This document shows, one piece after another, positions 32,520 through 43,835 of a stretch of DNA of 64,000 nucleotides. The notes beneath the pieces were generated by a model. That model did not search any database, was not told where the DNA came from, and saw only the letters and a list, made by a program, of their open reading frames with translations. Every line of letters begins with the position of its first letter. Positions within the stretch are counted from its first letter, which is position 1. Position numbers and translations under genes: made by a program. The stretch is from Terebella lapidaria (taxonomy: Eukaryota; Annelida; Polychaeta; Terebellida; Terebellidae): NCBI GenBank assembly GCA_949152475.1, contig OX424566.1, forward strand, positions 32,216,423 to 32,280,422. Direction: 5' to 3'.

Positions 32520-34289
32520 TATTTCTGAACCCGAGCTATATGTAATCAGGTATCTACACCCTGCAACATACCTTGAGTCGGTGACTGACCTAGTTCATTT
32601 GTCTAGGAGTCAGGTCATATTATTGTCACCGACTTGAGCTCAGAATTTTTGGATGTAAGATCGATACACGGTAAGAAAAATGCAATTTCTGCAATATACT
32701 GCTTATATATAGTAACTGAGGGGGATGATACGATGTCCGATATACTACTACCCACTTATGTACTTCACAAATACAAGAATGTATTAGTAGCGGTTGATAT
32801 TTCCCAGAAATAAGGTTTCTTCCGTCAACATGGTCAATATTTACCTTGATTTTGACACTGTGATTGAAGTTCATCGTCATTTTCGAAAACTTCTGGACAC
32901 GGTATTTGAATAATCTTTACACAGGAGGTAAGATAATCAAGTCAGGTTCCATATATGCTGTTCATACGCACAACTATACTGTAATTTCACTGTTATTTTT
33001 AAATAACTCCACATGCTTGTCGTGTCACCGATTTGAGTCAAGCGTCACCGACTTAAAATGTTATCTTACGAGAAAAGGACTGGTATATGTCCATGAAAAA
33101 AAAACAAACAAAAAAAAACACCGCCGATGTTGAATCAACCGTATGTATTGCAACATCACATCAACATCAGCTTATATTATTATCGAGAGAGGATATGCAA
33201 AATTTCTAACGGTTGAGGATAAACAACACTTTTTATTCTTTTGGCCAGAATACTCGATACAGAGAGCAACGTTATTTTAATATTTGAATAACCACTTACA
33301 AGATTAAGATTTTGTGACACTGAGTGATGAGCAGAGAATAATTCTGTGTATGAATTGACATTGGAAGGCAAGCGTTGAGTATATTTTCAGCGCATGGAAT
33401 ACTCGGAAATTGTGTAACCAGAAACAAATGTAAAACTATGTATAATTTATGCAGATTCATGTGTCACTCACAAATATCACTTGTAAGCCTTATGGACTGG
33501 GTACCTGAAATTGTTGTGTATCAGTAAATGTTTAGTATATTGATGTACATGTGACTTTGATAACACAATTACTCACTTCACAACTGGTTTTCGGAGAGAG
33601 CAGTTATTTCTCGAAAAATATGCTTGGGTTGAGCCAGCGCTTAATGAACATGATTTCACTAATGCGGGATAAGCAAAATTAGACAAGAATTATGGGTAAT
33701 GAATGTTCCTTATCATGACCTGAATTCTGATAAAGAATGAATGTACAGTTATGCACACAAAAATCCCGTGTATTTTTTAATGAAATAAGAAGACTGCTAG
33801 TTGTAATGAGTATGACAACAACAAGTCGATTGCCGACAAATATATATAGCAAGTTCTCCCTCACAAAAAAAAAACAAATGCAATCTTGCCTCATGTTGAC
33901 AGCCAGACGATGTTATTGGACTCAAGCTTCACCGCACTGACTGCCAATAAAACCAGAATGAGGTGCTAATAGTGGCATGTAGAATCTATTCACAGAGCAA
34001 ACCGGGGATTTACGACGGCAATAAAATATCAGAATTGCGACTTTCTCGGTGATGGTTACAATTTATAAATATGCTATTATGTCTGTCCCGGATCCATCCA
34101 CGTATGCATGTGGGAGAATCGATCATGAAACGCCAAGGGGCAGTAATATATTGTTGGCTCGTATATCTGGATATCAGGGCTTTCTTTCGACATGAAATGT
34201 TTTATTACATGGTTTAGCATATCGACAACATCATACATATCATACATTGTAGAATGATGATTGTTTCCAGTTTTTTTAAAGCCACACCA

Positions 34290-34820
34290 GCAATGGCCCA
34301 TATCCGCCGGTCCGGAGAACTGGGCTTTGTCATCTGCTCATATTTTCTATCAGAACTGCAGACTATAGATAATCGTAATATGGAGCAGTCTTCACTTTCG
34401 GATATTTTAACTGAAAATCAATTTATATTTCAAATCCACAAAGCTGTAGTTGTTTGTTGGTTACCCGGTCATGTGGGCATTCCTGGAATTGAGCGTGCCG
34501 ACAAGGCTGCCAGAGCAGCTCTTGATCCGGATGTTACATTTTCCAGGGTGCCACATTCTGACTGCAAACTGCTCATCCACACGTACTTGTACGCAAAATG
34601 TCAGTCGTTCTGGAATGAGGAGGTTCAGAACAAGTTACACAAAGTCAAACCAACGCTTGGTTGTTGTACCCTCAATGAACGAAATGTACAGGCGTGATCA
34701 ATTGGTTAAGTCACGCTCTCGTACAGGACATACAAACCTTACTCGGGGTTACCTGCTTCGTGAGGAGGAGGCTCCCGTTTGTGTGCCCAGTCGAGAGTTG
34801 CTGACTGGGCACACACACGA
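34290..34820 (+). pseudogene. LINE RNase H / C-terminal fragment
   Basis: The translation gives a RNase H C-terminal half: LQTIDNRNMEQSSLSD, then VVVCWLPGHVGIPG and IERADKAAR. This is the typical WxPGHxGxxGNExAD block of Jockey/RTE-type LINEs, with Asn-Glu changed to Ile-Glu. A frameshift near 34690 moves the reading to a second frame that encodes RTGHTNLTRGYLLREEEAPV, the conserved tail after RNase H. No RT or endonuclease precedes it. The fragment abuts Penelope-like sequence at about 34836. Confidence 0.7.
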
Positions 34821-35033
34821 GAAAAGGCAGAAACTGATTCACTGTCCGAATGGGTCAAACAGATTGTGTCATTAGCAAGTAAGCGCATTAATGTTTTGTC
34901 AAAGTCAGTCAGTACTCATACAGCTCCGTCTTGGATGATCCTGTGGTGGCTGATATTTTGTTGGAAATCCACGGGCAAAAATGCCATTTTTCCTGCTGAC
35001 AAAGCATCTAACAATGTTGTTTTTGTTTGTAAG

Positions 35034-35372
35034 TAAGTATCAATCTATTACCACCAATACAACCAAATTTTGATGATGCCAATAACAAACGTAAAATACA
35101 ATATCTTGCAATAGAAACAAAGCCCGACCAAATAGTTTATCCCGAGACACATTGACGCCGTCAGAGGCAGACAGTGTGTTGAGTGTATTAGTATTAGTTG
35201 TTTCTACTGTACACCTCATGGAATTAGTATACAACTGCCCAACAACCTATGAAAATAATTCAGAAATCCGAAACAAACCACATGGAATAGATATATGACA
35301 ATTACGTAAGTACCTAATCACAAGCCAAGAGGCTACTGAGTTGATGCTATCCTCGGGGACAGATTTAACGTC
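35034..35372 (+). repeat. 360-bp repeat family copy inside the Penelope relic, left part
   Basis: It starts TAAGTATCAATCTATTACC right after the VCK codons and runs to ...GGACAGATTTAACGTC, where the Steamer-like LTR begins. It continues at 40492-40560 (CGTCCACCAGCAGC..., CTCAGTGATATGAATG), then repeats its own start (AGTATCAATCTATC). ACGTC at 35368-35372 is the retrotransposon target duplication. Confidence 0.75.
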
Positions 35373-35563
35373 TGTTACAATATTTAGAAATATTGCATAA
35401 CTCAAGAGTCGACTATCGTTTAATAGACAAAACTAGTCTAATTAGGAAACTACGCTTTAATGTTTATCGTGTTGGCGCGCAGTCGCACATGTGTTGTCAT
35501 CCAAAATAAAGACATTTATACACAGTTGTGTCACAAATATGAACATTTAAACACATTTTAACA
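35373..35563 (+). repeat. 5' LTR of Steamer-like element
   Basis: 191 bp beginning TGTTACAATATTTAG and ending CACATTTTAACA. It contains the imperfect palindrome AATATTTAGAAATATT near its start, and AATAAAG at about 35507 may serve as polyadenylation signal. Confidence 0.95.
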
Positions 35564-35906
35564 TGGTGGCAGCGATTAATTTTGTCACGCATTGATAAAG
35601 GAATGAACAGGGAGTACACAGAGTGTTGCAACAGTGTTTATTTGCTTTGAAACTGTAAATTTCACTGACTTTTCGATCTAGTCCAACACGCCTGTGCAGC
35701 TGTCGAATAAAATCCCTGCACATCTGCATGATAATCGTCCCACACAGACCCCATGAACGCTTGATTTTGTGATCATAAACATTTATATTGACATTCTACA
35801 TGAAAATTGTGCCGTATTTCAACCATCAAGTACCAAGAACTGTTCACATATTGCATGTGCAAAAATACGAAGTACGAAGCCCCAAAAGTGACAATAAACT
35901 TTCAAC

Positions 35907-38900
35907 ATGGCACAAAATAAGGACATACACATGTCAACATTTGAACCGGCATCAGGACCAGATGAAAATGGTCTGAAGTGGACAAAATGGAGCAAAGAGT
36001 TGGAAATGAGATTGAGATATTTTGGCATAAATGACAATGTTGATAAAGTTGATGCCATCAATATCTATGGCGGGGAACATATCAGAGATCTGATAGCCAC
36101 ACTCCCAGACAGACCCACTGTGGCAGGAGAAAATCCAACTACATTCGAGAAAATCATCACAAAGCTGGACCACTATTTCAAACCAATGACCAACAAAGAC
36201 AGTGCACGTGCCATTCTTGACAAAATGGCCCAGGAGACTGATGAAACACTCGCACAATTCCACTTCAAAGTTCGCAAACAAGCAGAAAAATGCCAATTTC
36301 CAGACATGGAAGATGCGATACGCTCCAAGATTCTTCTATCAATGAGGGACGGCAAGCTCCGTCGAGAAGCTATGGTCAAAGAATACAGCCTAGCAGACAT
36401 TCTCAAGCATGCAGCCAACAAGGAAGATATCGAGAGACAGGCAGCACAGATAGAAGGAGCCGCAGAAGTACACCGTGTGTACCAGAAGTCTCAGAGTCAC
36501 AGACCGAAGTACAGACGGACGTCCAGAGCCGATACAAGTAACAAGGCGACATCACCAGAGAGTTCACAGAAAACAGTCACAACACAACAAGGGAGAAAAG
36601 ACGGGAGAAATTCCAGCAGTGCGGACTGTGAATTTTGTGGCTACAAACATGGTGGACCTCGAAGTCGATGTCCGGCCTCAGGAAAAATCTGTGCCAAATG
36701 TCACAAGCGTGGCCACTTCGCCCAGAAATGCCAAACACCCCAGAAAAAGCAACAGCCGCGAGCACACTTTGTTCAAGACGTGCCAGAAGAAGCACACAAG
36801 GGCACAGAAGATGTGGAATACTTGCTCAAAGTTTCACACAAACAAGCAGGTGATAAGGATATCATGACTGAAATGCTGATACTAGGAAGACGTGTGAAAT
36901 TTCAAGTCGATTGTGGAGCCAGTGTCAATGTCATACCAAGAACTGTAGCCCCAAACATTGACCTCCAGTCATACTACACAAAACTGAGAACCTGGAGCAA
37001 ACAGGAGATAACACCGCTGGGAACATGCCGACTGGTGGTGGAGAACTGCAAGACCAACAAGAAATATTCTGCTCAGTTTGTGGTGGTGAACGAGCCACTC
37101 ACACCACTGTTGAGCAAGCGCACCAGTGAGCAAATGCATCTCATCACTGTCAACTACGAGAATATCACTGCAGTCAACAACCCACGTGAAAGTGTGTTCA
37201 AGAACGAACTTGGAACACTCCCAGGACAAGTTCATCTCACAGTTGATGAAAAGGCAACACCACACGCAGTAGCCTCATGTAGAATACCTTTCAGCCTACA
37301 AGCCAGAGTCACAACCAAACTCGACGAGATGGAGAGGCAAGGCATCATCCAGAAAGTAGATGAGCCGACAGAATGGGTCTCCCGAATGGTAGTCGTACAG
37401 AAGAAATCCGGGGATATACGCATCTGTATTGACCCACAGAGTCTCAACAAGGCCCTCATCAGAGAAGTACACACTCTCCCAACCCTAGATGATATACTAC
37501 CACGACTGGCCAATGCGAAAGTATTCTCCAAATTTGACCTGCGTAACGGCTACTGGCATTGCAAGTTGGACCAGGAGTCAAGTGATCTCACAACAATGAT
37601 CACCAACAACGGAAGATACAAGTGGTGTGTTCTTCCATTCGGACTAGCTGTCAGCAGCGAAATCTTTCAGAAAAGATTGCAACAGTCCCTAGAAGGTCTT
37701 CCAGCGACTATATGCATAGCCGATGACATCATAGTTTTCGGTTGCGGTGACACACTCGATGAAGCTGACCAGGACTTGGAGAAGAACACAAGTCTTCTAC
37801 TAGACAAGTGCTATCAGCACGGCATCAGGCTGAACCCTGACAAGACAGAGACACACAAAACAGAAATAGACTTCCAAGGTCACCTGATCACCAACCGAGG
37901 CATCGTGCCAGATCCGACCAAAGTCAAAGCCATAACAGCCATGGATCCGCCATCCAATGTTACAGAAGTACAACGTCTCAATGGCATGATCAACTACCTA
38001 GCACGGTATCTACCTCGACTGTCTGAAGCGATGCAGCCCATCAGAAAACTGACTAACAAAGGTATTGACTGGCAATTGGGCAAAGAACAAGAAGCAGCCT
38101 TCACCCAAGTCAAGGACCTAGTCGTGAGCGCACCAGTACTCAACTACTATCGCCAGAATGAAGAACTGACGATACATTGTGACGCCAGCCAGCATGGACT
38201 TGGCGCAGCACTCCTACAGCATGGCCAGCCAATAGCATTCGCGAGTCGAGCTCTGACTCCCACAGAAACGAGATATGCTCAGCTGGAAAAGGAGATGCTA
38301 GCAGTAGTGTTCGCTCTGAACAAATTTCATCAGTACACATTCGGAAGACACACAAAAGTCATCAGTGATCACAAGCCACTGCAATCCATCATTCACAAAC
38401 CTCTCAACTCAGCACCTAGACGACTGCAAGGGATGCTAATGAGAGCACTCCAGTACGACATCTCGATCGAGTACCAGCGCGGCAAGGAGATGCACATCGC
38501 CGATCATCTCTCACGGACGCACCTGAGCACCACAGAAGGTGGTGAACAGTTTGAACACATCAACATGGTGCAGTACCTGCCAGTACGACAAGAGCGCCTG
38601 GACAAGATCAGAGCAGCCGTCAAAGCTGACAGTGTGATGCGCAGTCTAGCTGATGTCATCCTCAACGGATGGCCAGAGGACAAGAAAAACTTACCAGCAA
38701 ACTTGATCCCATACTTCCACGCAAGAGAAGAATTCAGCGTGCAAGACGGTCTCGTTTTCAAGGCCGAGAGAGTGGTGATACCTCAAGTCATGAGGCCAGA
38801 AATCAGGAAAGTTCTACATTCATCACACCTGGGCGTGGAGTCATGTCTTCGTCGAGCCAGGGAATGCATCTACTGGCCAGGCATGAATGCCGACATTAAG

Positions 38901-39941
38901 GAATACATCCAACAGTGCGAAATCTGCAACACCAGACCGAAAGCTCAGCAAGATGAACCACTGATGCACCACGAACTACCTGACAGGCCTTGGGAAAAGG
39001 TTGGTGTCGATCTCTTCGAGATAAAAGGGACACACTACCTCATCCTGGTGGACTACTACAGTAACTTCTGGGAAGTAGACAAGTTACTGTCCACAACAGC
39101 CATGGCAGTCATCAAATGCCTGAAAAGACACTTCGCCAGATTTGGATCACCGTCAGTACTGATAAGCGACAACGGACCACAGTTTATCAGTGAGGACTTC
39201 CACAAATTTGCACAGCAATGGGATTTTGAGCATCGGACAAGCAGTCCCGGACACCCACAAGCCAACGGAATGGCAGAGTCTGCAGTCAAGAATGCAAAAA
39301 ATCTGATCATCAAGTGCAACAAAGCCAAACAAGACATTTTCATGGCAATCCTAGACTACAGGAACACTCCCAGTCAGGACACAGGTGCCAGCCCGGCACA
39401 AAAGATGCTTGGTCGCAGGACACGAACACTGCTTCCAGCATCCGCAAAACTGTTGAAGCCCAATGCTGCAAATGAGGACGTCAAAAGACTGAAACAGCAG
39501 AAGAACTCAAGGAGCGAGTTCTATCATGACAAGCATGCCAAGGCTCTAACACCACTAGAAGAAGGTGACAAAGTTCGTATACAGCCCATGGTGATTGGAC
39601 AGAAGGATTGGACTCGTGGAACAGTAGCGAGGAGACTAGACGAACGAAGTTATGAGGTGGAAACAGATAGCGGAACCTTACGCAGAAACAGAGTACACCT
39701 CAGGAAGACGGCAGAAGCCGACTACAGCCAAGACATTCAGAAGGACCAAAGTGGGCCGACCATCTCGGTGGATGGAGACAGTTCTCATGTCACACCGGAG
39801 CCCACAATTCCATCTACTACGCCTGTTGCACAGCCCATCACTCATGGAACACCAAGTACTCCAGTACAAGCCAACCAGCGACCAGTCCGGAGTACCAGGA
39901 ACAAGCTTCCATCCCAGTTCAAAGACTTTGTAACCAAATGA
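35907..39941 (+). CDS. gag-pol: Steamer-like Gag-Pol polyprotein (intact)
   Basis: 1344 residues in one frame. The start ATG at 35907 follows a ~340-base leader and gives MAQNKDIHMS. The gag/capsid part spans about 1-230 (FEKIITKLDHYFKP, SKILLSMRDGKLRRE). Two knuckle-like motifs follow: CEFC...C at 241-255 and CAKCHKRGHFAQKC at 262-275. The protease active site reads DCGA at 335-338, where DSGA or DTGA is usual. RT spans about 450-640 with VLPFGLAVSSEIFQ and a catalytic ADD (605-607) in IADD form. RNase H has D759 and D821. The integrase has its zinc site ending C1004/C1007 and triad D1035, D1088, E1124. With no stop codons and near-identical LTRs, the element appears competent. No envelope gene is present. 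One fused ORF means no frameshift is needed, unlike the tandem pair at 16.7-32.3 kb. Confidence 0.93.
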   Translation: MAQNKDIHMSTFEPASGPDENGLKWTKWSKELEMRLRYFGINDNVDKVDAINIYGGEHIRDLIATLPDRPTVAGENPTTFEKIITKLDHYFKPMTNKDSARAILDKMAQETDETLAQFHFKVRKQAEKCQFPDMEDAIRSKILLSMRDGKLRREAMVKEYSLADILKHAANKEDIERQAAQIEGAAEVHRVYQKSQSHRPKYRRTSRADTSNKATSPESSQKTVTTQQGRKDGRNSSSADCEFCGYKHGGPRSRCPASGKICAKCHKRGHFAQKCQTPQKKQQPRAHFVQDVPEEAHKGTEDVEYLLKVSHKQAGDKDIMTEMLILGRRVKFQVDCGASVNVIPRTVAPNIDLQSYYTKLRTWSKQEITPLGTCRLVVENCKTNKKYSAQFVVVNEPLTPLLSKRTSEQMHLITVNYENITAVNNPRESVFKNELGTLPGQVHLTVDEKATPHAVASCRIPFSLQARVTTKLDEMERQGIIQKVDEPTEWVSRMVVVQKKSGDIRICIDPQSLNKALIREVHTLPTLDDILPRLANAKVFSKFDLRNGYWHCKLDQESSDLTTMITNNGRYKWCVLPFGLAVSSEIFQKRLQQSLEGLPATICIADDIIVFGCGDTLDEADQDLEKNTSLLLDKCYQHGIRLNPDKTETHKTEIDFQGHLITNRGIVPDPTKVKAITAMDPPSNVTEVQRLNGMINYLARYLPRLSEAMQPIRKLTNKGIDWQLGKEQEAAFTQVKDLVVSAPVLNYYRQNEELTIHCDASQHGLGAALLQHGQPIAFASRALTPTETRYAQLEKEMLAVVFALNKFHQYTFGRHTKVISDHKPLQSIIHKPLNSAPRRLQGMLMRALQYDISIEYQRGKEMHIADHLSRTHLSTTEGGEQFEHINMVQYLPVRQERLDKIRAAVKADSVMRSLADVILNGWPEDKKNLPANLIPYFHAREEFSVQDGLVFKAERVVIPQVMRPEIRKVLHSSHLGVESCLRRARECIYWPGMNADIKEYIQQCEICNTRPKAQQDEPLMHHELPDRPWEKVGVDLFEIKGTHYLILVDYYSNFWEVDKLLSTTAMAVIKCLKRHFARFGSPSVLISDNGPQFISEDFHKFAQQWDFEHRTSSPGHPQANGMAESAVKNAKNLIIKCNKAKQDIFMAILDYRNTPSQDTGASPAQKMLGRRTRTLLPASAKLLKPNAANEDVKRLKQQKNSRSEFYHDKHAKALTPLEEGDKVRIQPMVIGQKDWTRGTVARRLDERSYEVETDSGTLRRNRVHLRKTAEADYSQDIQKDQSGPTISVDGDSSHVTPEPTIPSTTPVAQPITHGTPSTPVQANQRPVRSTRNKLPSQFKDFVTK

Positions 39942-40290
39942 CTTTGAAACACTGATATATGTGTCACGAGAAACGTTTGTTCTAGTAGTAGTGAAATTTA
40001 CTAGTATGTTTTTGACCAAGTATTGTTTGTGTTAACATTTCTCATGAATGTAATCAACATAGAGTTGTTCACATTGCTTGATATCAAAATATAGTATGAT
40101 TATATAACCTGTAAAGTATACTTGGTGAAGTATGTACAAGTTGGTACATTAAGTCATGTTTATTCATCTTGGATAAATGTTTATACATAATATCATGCTC
40201 AGTTCAAAACAATATTTCATGATGATGATGTTGCTACTCTAATGTTTCAATGTTCAATAGTTTGTAATACAAATCCTATTATTTTTCATA

Positions 40291-40300
40291 AAAGGGAGGA
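40291..40300 (+). other. Polypurine tract of Steamer-like element
   Basis: AAAGGGAGGA directly precedes the TG of the 3' LTR, the expected primer for plus-strand synthesis. Between the ORF stop (39941) and here is ~350 bases of AT-rich 3' untranslated sequence. Confidence 0.8.
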
Positions 40301-40491
40301 TGTTACAATATTTAGAAATATTGCATAACTCAAGAGTCGACTATCGTTTAATAGACAAAACTAGTCTAATTAGGAAACTACGCTTTAATGTTTATCGTGT
40401 TGGCGCGCAGTCGCACATGTGTTGGCATCCAAAATAAAGACATTTATGCACAGTTGTGTCACAAATATGAACATTTAAACACATTTTAACA
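40301..40491 (+). repeat. 3' LTR of Steamer-like element
   Basis: 191 bp, identical to the 5' LTR except T to G (GTTGTC against GTTGGC, near 40425) and A to G (TTATAC against TTATGC, near 40448). Confidence 0.95.
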
Positions 40492-41974
40492 ACGTCCACC
40501 AGCAGCAACACCGGCTCAGTGATATGAATGTCAGTATCAATCTATCATCACCAATACGACAATATCTAAACAGAATATCCTATCCAAACACATGTCGGTT
40601 TTGCAATCTTTGCGTAACACTAGAAGATTCTAAACTGCCCAGTTGATACTGGATCCCAAAATTACACAAAAATCCATACAAACAAAGATATATTTCAGGT
40701 TTGGCATCATATTCCGCCAAAGCCCTTCCTAAACTACTAACAATTATATTGTTCAGAATTGAACAAGGTCTCCAAAAAATACTATGAACCTATCTTTCTA
40801 GAAGTGGTAAAAACCAGTTGTGGATAATAAAAAAATCCAAATCCTTGTTGGAATATCTACATGCTCAAACGTTTCGTCTATCAAAACCTTTAATTTTTCT
40901 ACCCTGTACACAAACATACCTCATTCCGAATTGAAGTCTCAGCTTCAAAAACTCATACAACGCCGATATCAATATATCGTAGTTAAATATAACATACTTG
41001 TGAAGGATGATTCAGATGCTCAATATAAATATACTGAAACTGATTTATGAACCTGGTAAATTTTCTTATTGATAATATCTTTGTGGAATTCGGTGGTTGA
41101 TTATTTCAACAGACTATTGGTATTTCAATGGGTACTAACTGTGCACCATTGTTGGCAGACAATGTTTTTGTACTCGTATGAATCAGATTTTATCCAACAT
41201 CCGCAACGTGGAGGGTCTGAAAAACAAACTAGTAGCGTTAATTTCACTTTCCCTTACATGGATGATGTACTGTCGCTGAATAATCTTAAGTTTGGTGATT
41301 ATTTGGATGCCATATATCCTCAGGAACTTGAAATTGAAAATACCACAGACTCCTCCAGTTGTTCCAACTATTTAGATTTAAGGTTGGAGATTGATCCAAG
41401 GTTGGAAATTTCCCTTTTCTTGGATGGTTGGAAAGGTTGGAAATAGTCAATTTCCCTTTTCTGAGCAGCAACATTCCTGCGTCGCCAGCATGTGGTGTGT
41501 TTGTCTCACATTTTATAGCTATCGCAGAGCTAGTTGCAAATAAGAGGACTTTGTTCACAGAAGTTCCTAAATAGTCTCTAATCTGCTATGTTTGATAGGA
41601 TATGTTTTACCAAGACTAATATCTGCGTTTAAGAAGTTCTATGGACATCGTCACGATGTAGTTGATAAGTACACCAATGCATACTATATGTATATATTTT
41701 TTTTTCGGAATTCATGACGGGTGCCACAAGTGGGGCAGGAAATGTTCACTGTTTGGTTCCATGTTAGTTGAACATGTTTATTGTCCATTTTTATTGAACA
41801 TGTCCTGGTTCAGGGTCAAGACTTGGCTGACACTCGTCGCATGTTTCACGAGTGTCAGTCACAGTATGATGTTTTTAATGATATTAGTATTCATGAAATC
41901 CTCGATTTTCTTCGGGAAATTGGACTGTATGTTTATTTCTAGTCATGTAGTCTATTATTCCCCAGTCAAGAAGT

Positions 41975-42145
41975 GAGTTCATCATGACATCACATATCAG
42001 TCACAAGTGTGAATTTATCACATGAAGTCACAATGAACTCACTGTGATATAACCAGTATGACCTCACAGGTGTGATGTAACTGTGACTTCATGCCTGTGA
42101 CTTCACACCTATGAAATAACTGTGAATTCACTATAATGTCACTCC
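41975..42145. repeat. Degenerate TGTGA/TCACA motif cluster
   Basis: About fifteen occurrences of TCACA, TGTGA and close variants alternate through this stretch, many as half-palindromes spaced 8-20 bases apart. A few more occur at 42340-42395. The period is irregular, so this is a decayed short repeat rather than a clean satellite. Confidence 0.55.
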
Positions 42146-42581
42146 TGTGAGTTATGACGGTCATTATTATTTATCAACATTTGGACTCCTAAATTCTTGG
42201 AATTTTAAGTGGGCTTTTATTTGGTGGAACTATGGCTTGAAATCAGCAATGAAAAGGGTCTCACACAGTTTAAATAAAATACTGACAATGTTATTAGCAT
42301 CAATTATTTTTGCTAACTGACAGCAATATCATAGAAACCTCACACTGCTAACTCACCATGTGATGTCACTGTGATGTCACCGTGATCTATTATTGAGCAC
42401 AATATAAATAGTTAAGGTAAGGGACATTTATTATCGGGATCAATGAGGAAAAGGTTGTGTCCAGTAGTGATTTTATGGTGTAGCATCATTGATATTACTG
42501 AATAAGTTAACATTAATTTGGCCAGTTCAGTCTATTATTGAGCACAATAAAAATAGTTAAGGTGAGGAACATTTATTACTG

Positions 42582-42900
42582 GGCACATATTATGAGTTAA
42601 AATATAACTTATGGTGAAAAGTTCGATCTGGCTCCAATTTCGTCATCTGGAAATGCAGTTTTGGTCAACTTTTACTTTGAATTTCAACTTGTAACCAAGT
42701 TTGGCACATATTATGAGTTAAAATATAACTCATGGTGAAAAGTTAGATCTGGCTTCAATTTCGTCATCTTGAAATGCAGTTTTGGTCACTTTTTACTTTG
42801 AATGTCAACTTGAAGCCAAGTTTGTCGAATATTCTGAGTTGAAATATAACTTTTGATGAAAACTTGCTGTAATTTCGTTATCAAATCGAACATGTTGAAA
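42582..42900. repeat. 121-bp tandem repeat, about 2.5 units
   Basis: Units start at 42582, 42703 and 42824 with GGCACATATTATGAGTTAAA or variants, an exact 121-bp spacing. The third is diverged and incomplete. Just upstream, TCTATTATTGAGCACAAT occurs at about 42386 and 42531, a separate duplication. From 42901 to 43835 no gene is identified. Confidence 0.8.
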
Positions 42901-43835
42901 TGGAAATTCAAATTTTGACCATTGAATTTTGACCATTGAATTTGACCTTCAATGACATTGAAATGTCAATGCAGCAATTTGGGATAAAAAAAACAGTATT
43001 GGCTCAAGCATGTTAGGATTTTACACTTCTCTGGGAATCATTTTAGCCCTTGCTCCAGTTTTTCACGCTTATCAGAAATATTTGGGGCGACAGGGATGAT
43101 GGGGCTACGGGGAATACACCCAAGCGGTCGTAGGCGACCGGAAGCGTCTAGTTTCACTTATCTGGAAGTGTACTCATGCACTTGTCTAGAATAAACACTT
43201 GCCTAGAATAAATAGATATAGGACAGGCAGAGGCTATACTCTTATTTTTCAAAACCTTAATGGCAACGTAAATGAGTCCATGCTTCAATGTGTTCACACA
43301 TGCAACTGAAGATTTGTGCTGTAGGTTTATGAGATATTGTGTGAGAATGGATTTTTTAAAACAAAATCACAATCTGTCAATTGTTCAATACGATTACCCA
43401 TCCAGGACCTCATGCGTAATTGAACACATCATATGTAATTACAACGACATGTACTAATCATTAGTTACTTAACAAGTATTTCCGATATCATTAACAGTGA
43501 TACTGTATGTTCATATTACAGAAGAAAAGTTATTGCCATTTTAATTTGGAACACTTCCAACTAATTTTAATATTATCTGAGAAGTAGTAGTTTGGTGAAA
43601 TAAATATCCGAACACTCTTCACTCCCCATGTATCGTGAAAGTAATTTCTGTCCTTGAAGAGGCATTGAAGAGGAACATCTGGGCACCTACGCTCGAGTTT
43701 GGTCAGGTTTGATGCTATTAGCAATTCGTCTAGGTTCACTTCAGTAAGTGTTGATAAAAAAGCAATGATTTCCCAATAGCAACATACTGGGAGATATGAG
43801 CAATACAATCACAGAGGAAGAACGGTAACGTTCCT

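Larger units (their letters stand above)
35373..40491 (+). mobile_element. Complete Steamer-like (Mag-lineage) LTR retrotransposon, 5119 bp
   Basis: Two 191-bp LTRs (35373-35563, 40301-40491), TG...CA ends, flanked by ACGTC at 35368-35372 and 40492-40496. The candidate primer-binding site TGGTGGCAGCG abuts the 5' LTR, and the polypurine tract AAAGGGAGGA abuts the 3' LTR. There is one uninterrupted gag-pol ORF. The LTRs differ at two positions by my reading, so the insertion is very young. About 5 kb length, LTRs under 200 bp, a single fused ORF and a 5-bp duplication match the Steamer group known from bivalves; that assignment is an inference from architecture and motifs. Confidence 0.93.
34836..41690 (+). 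pseudogene. Penelope-like RT relic, split by two nested insertions
   Basis: N-terminal piece 34836-35033 encodes DSLSEWVKQIVSLASKRIN and FPADKASNNVVFVCK, a conserved block before the RT domain. The sequence is then interrupted by a 360-bp-family repeat, itself split by the Steamer-like element. It resumes at about 40561 with KHMSVLQSL, WIPKLHKNPYKQRYISG (in a second frame), FNFSTLYTNIPHSELKS, NCAPLLADN-like text in mixed frames, FTFPYMDDVLSLNNLKFGDY (YMDD retained) and SNYLDLRLEIDPR. Debris runs to about 41690 (a KKFYGRHHDVV-like piece). Several stops and frameshifts make it dead. The family call rests on recognised blocks, and no endonuclease domain was found. Confidence 0.65.

Noticed and set aside
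35373-40491. Endogenous retrovirus with envelope
   Set aside because: No ORF follows pol before the 3' LTR; the ~350-base gap is non-coding.
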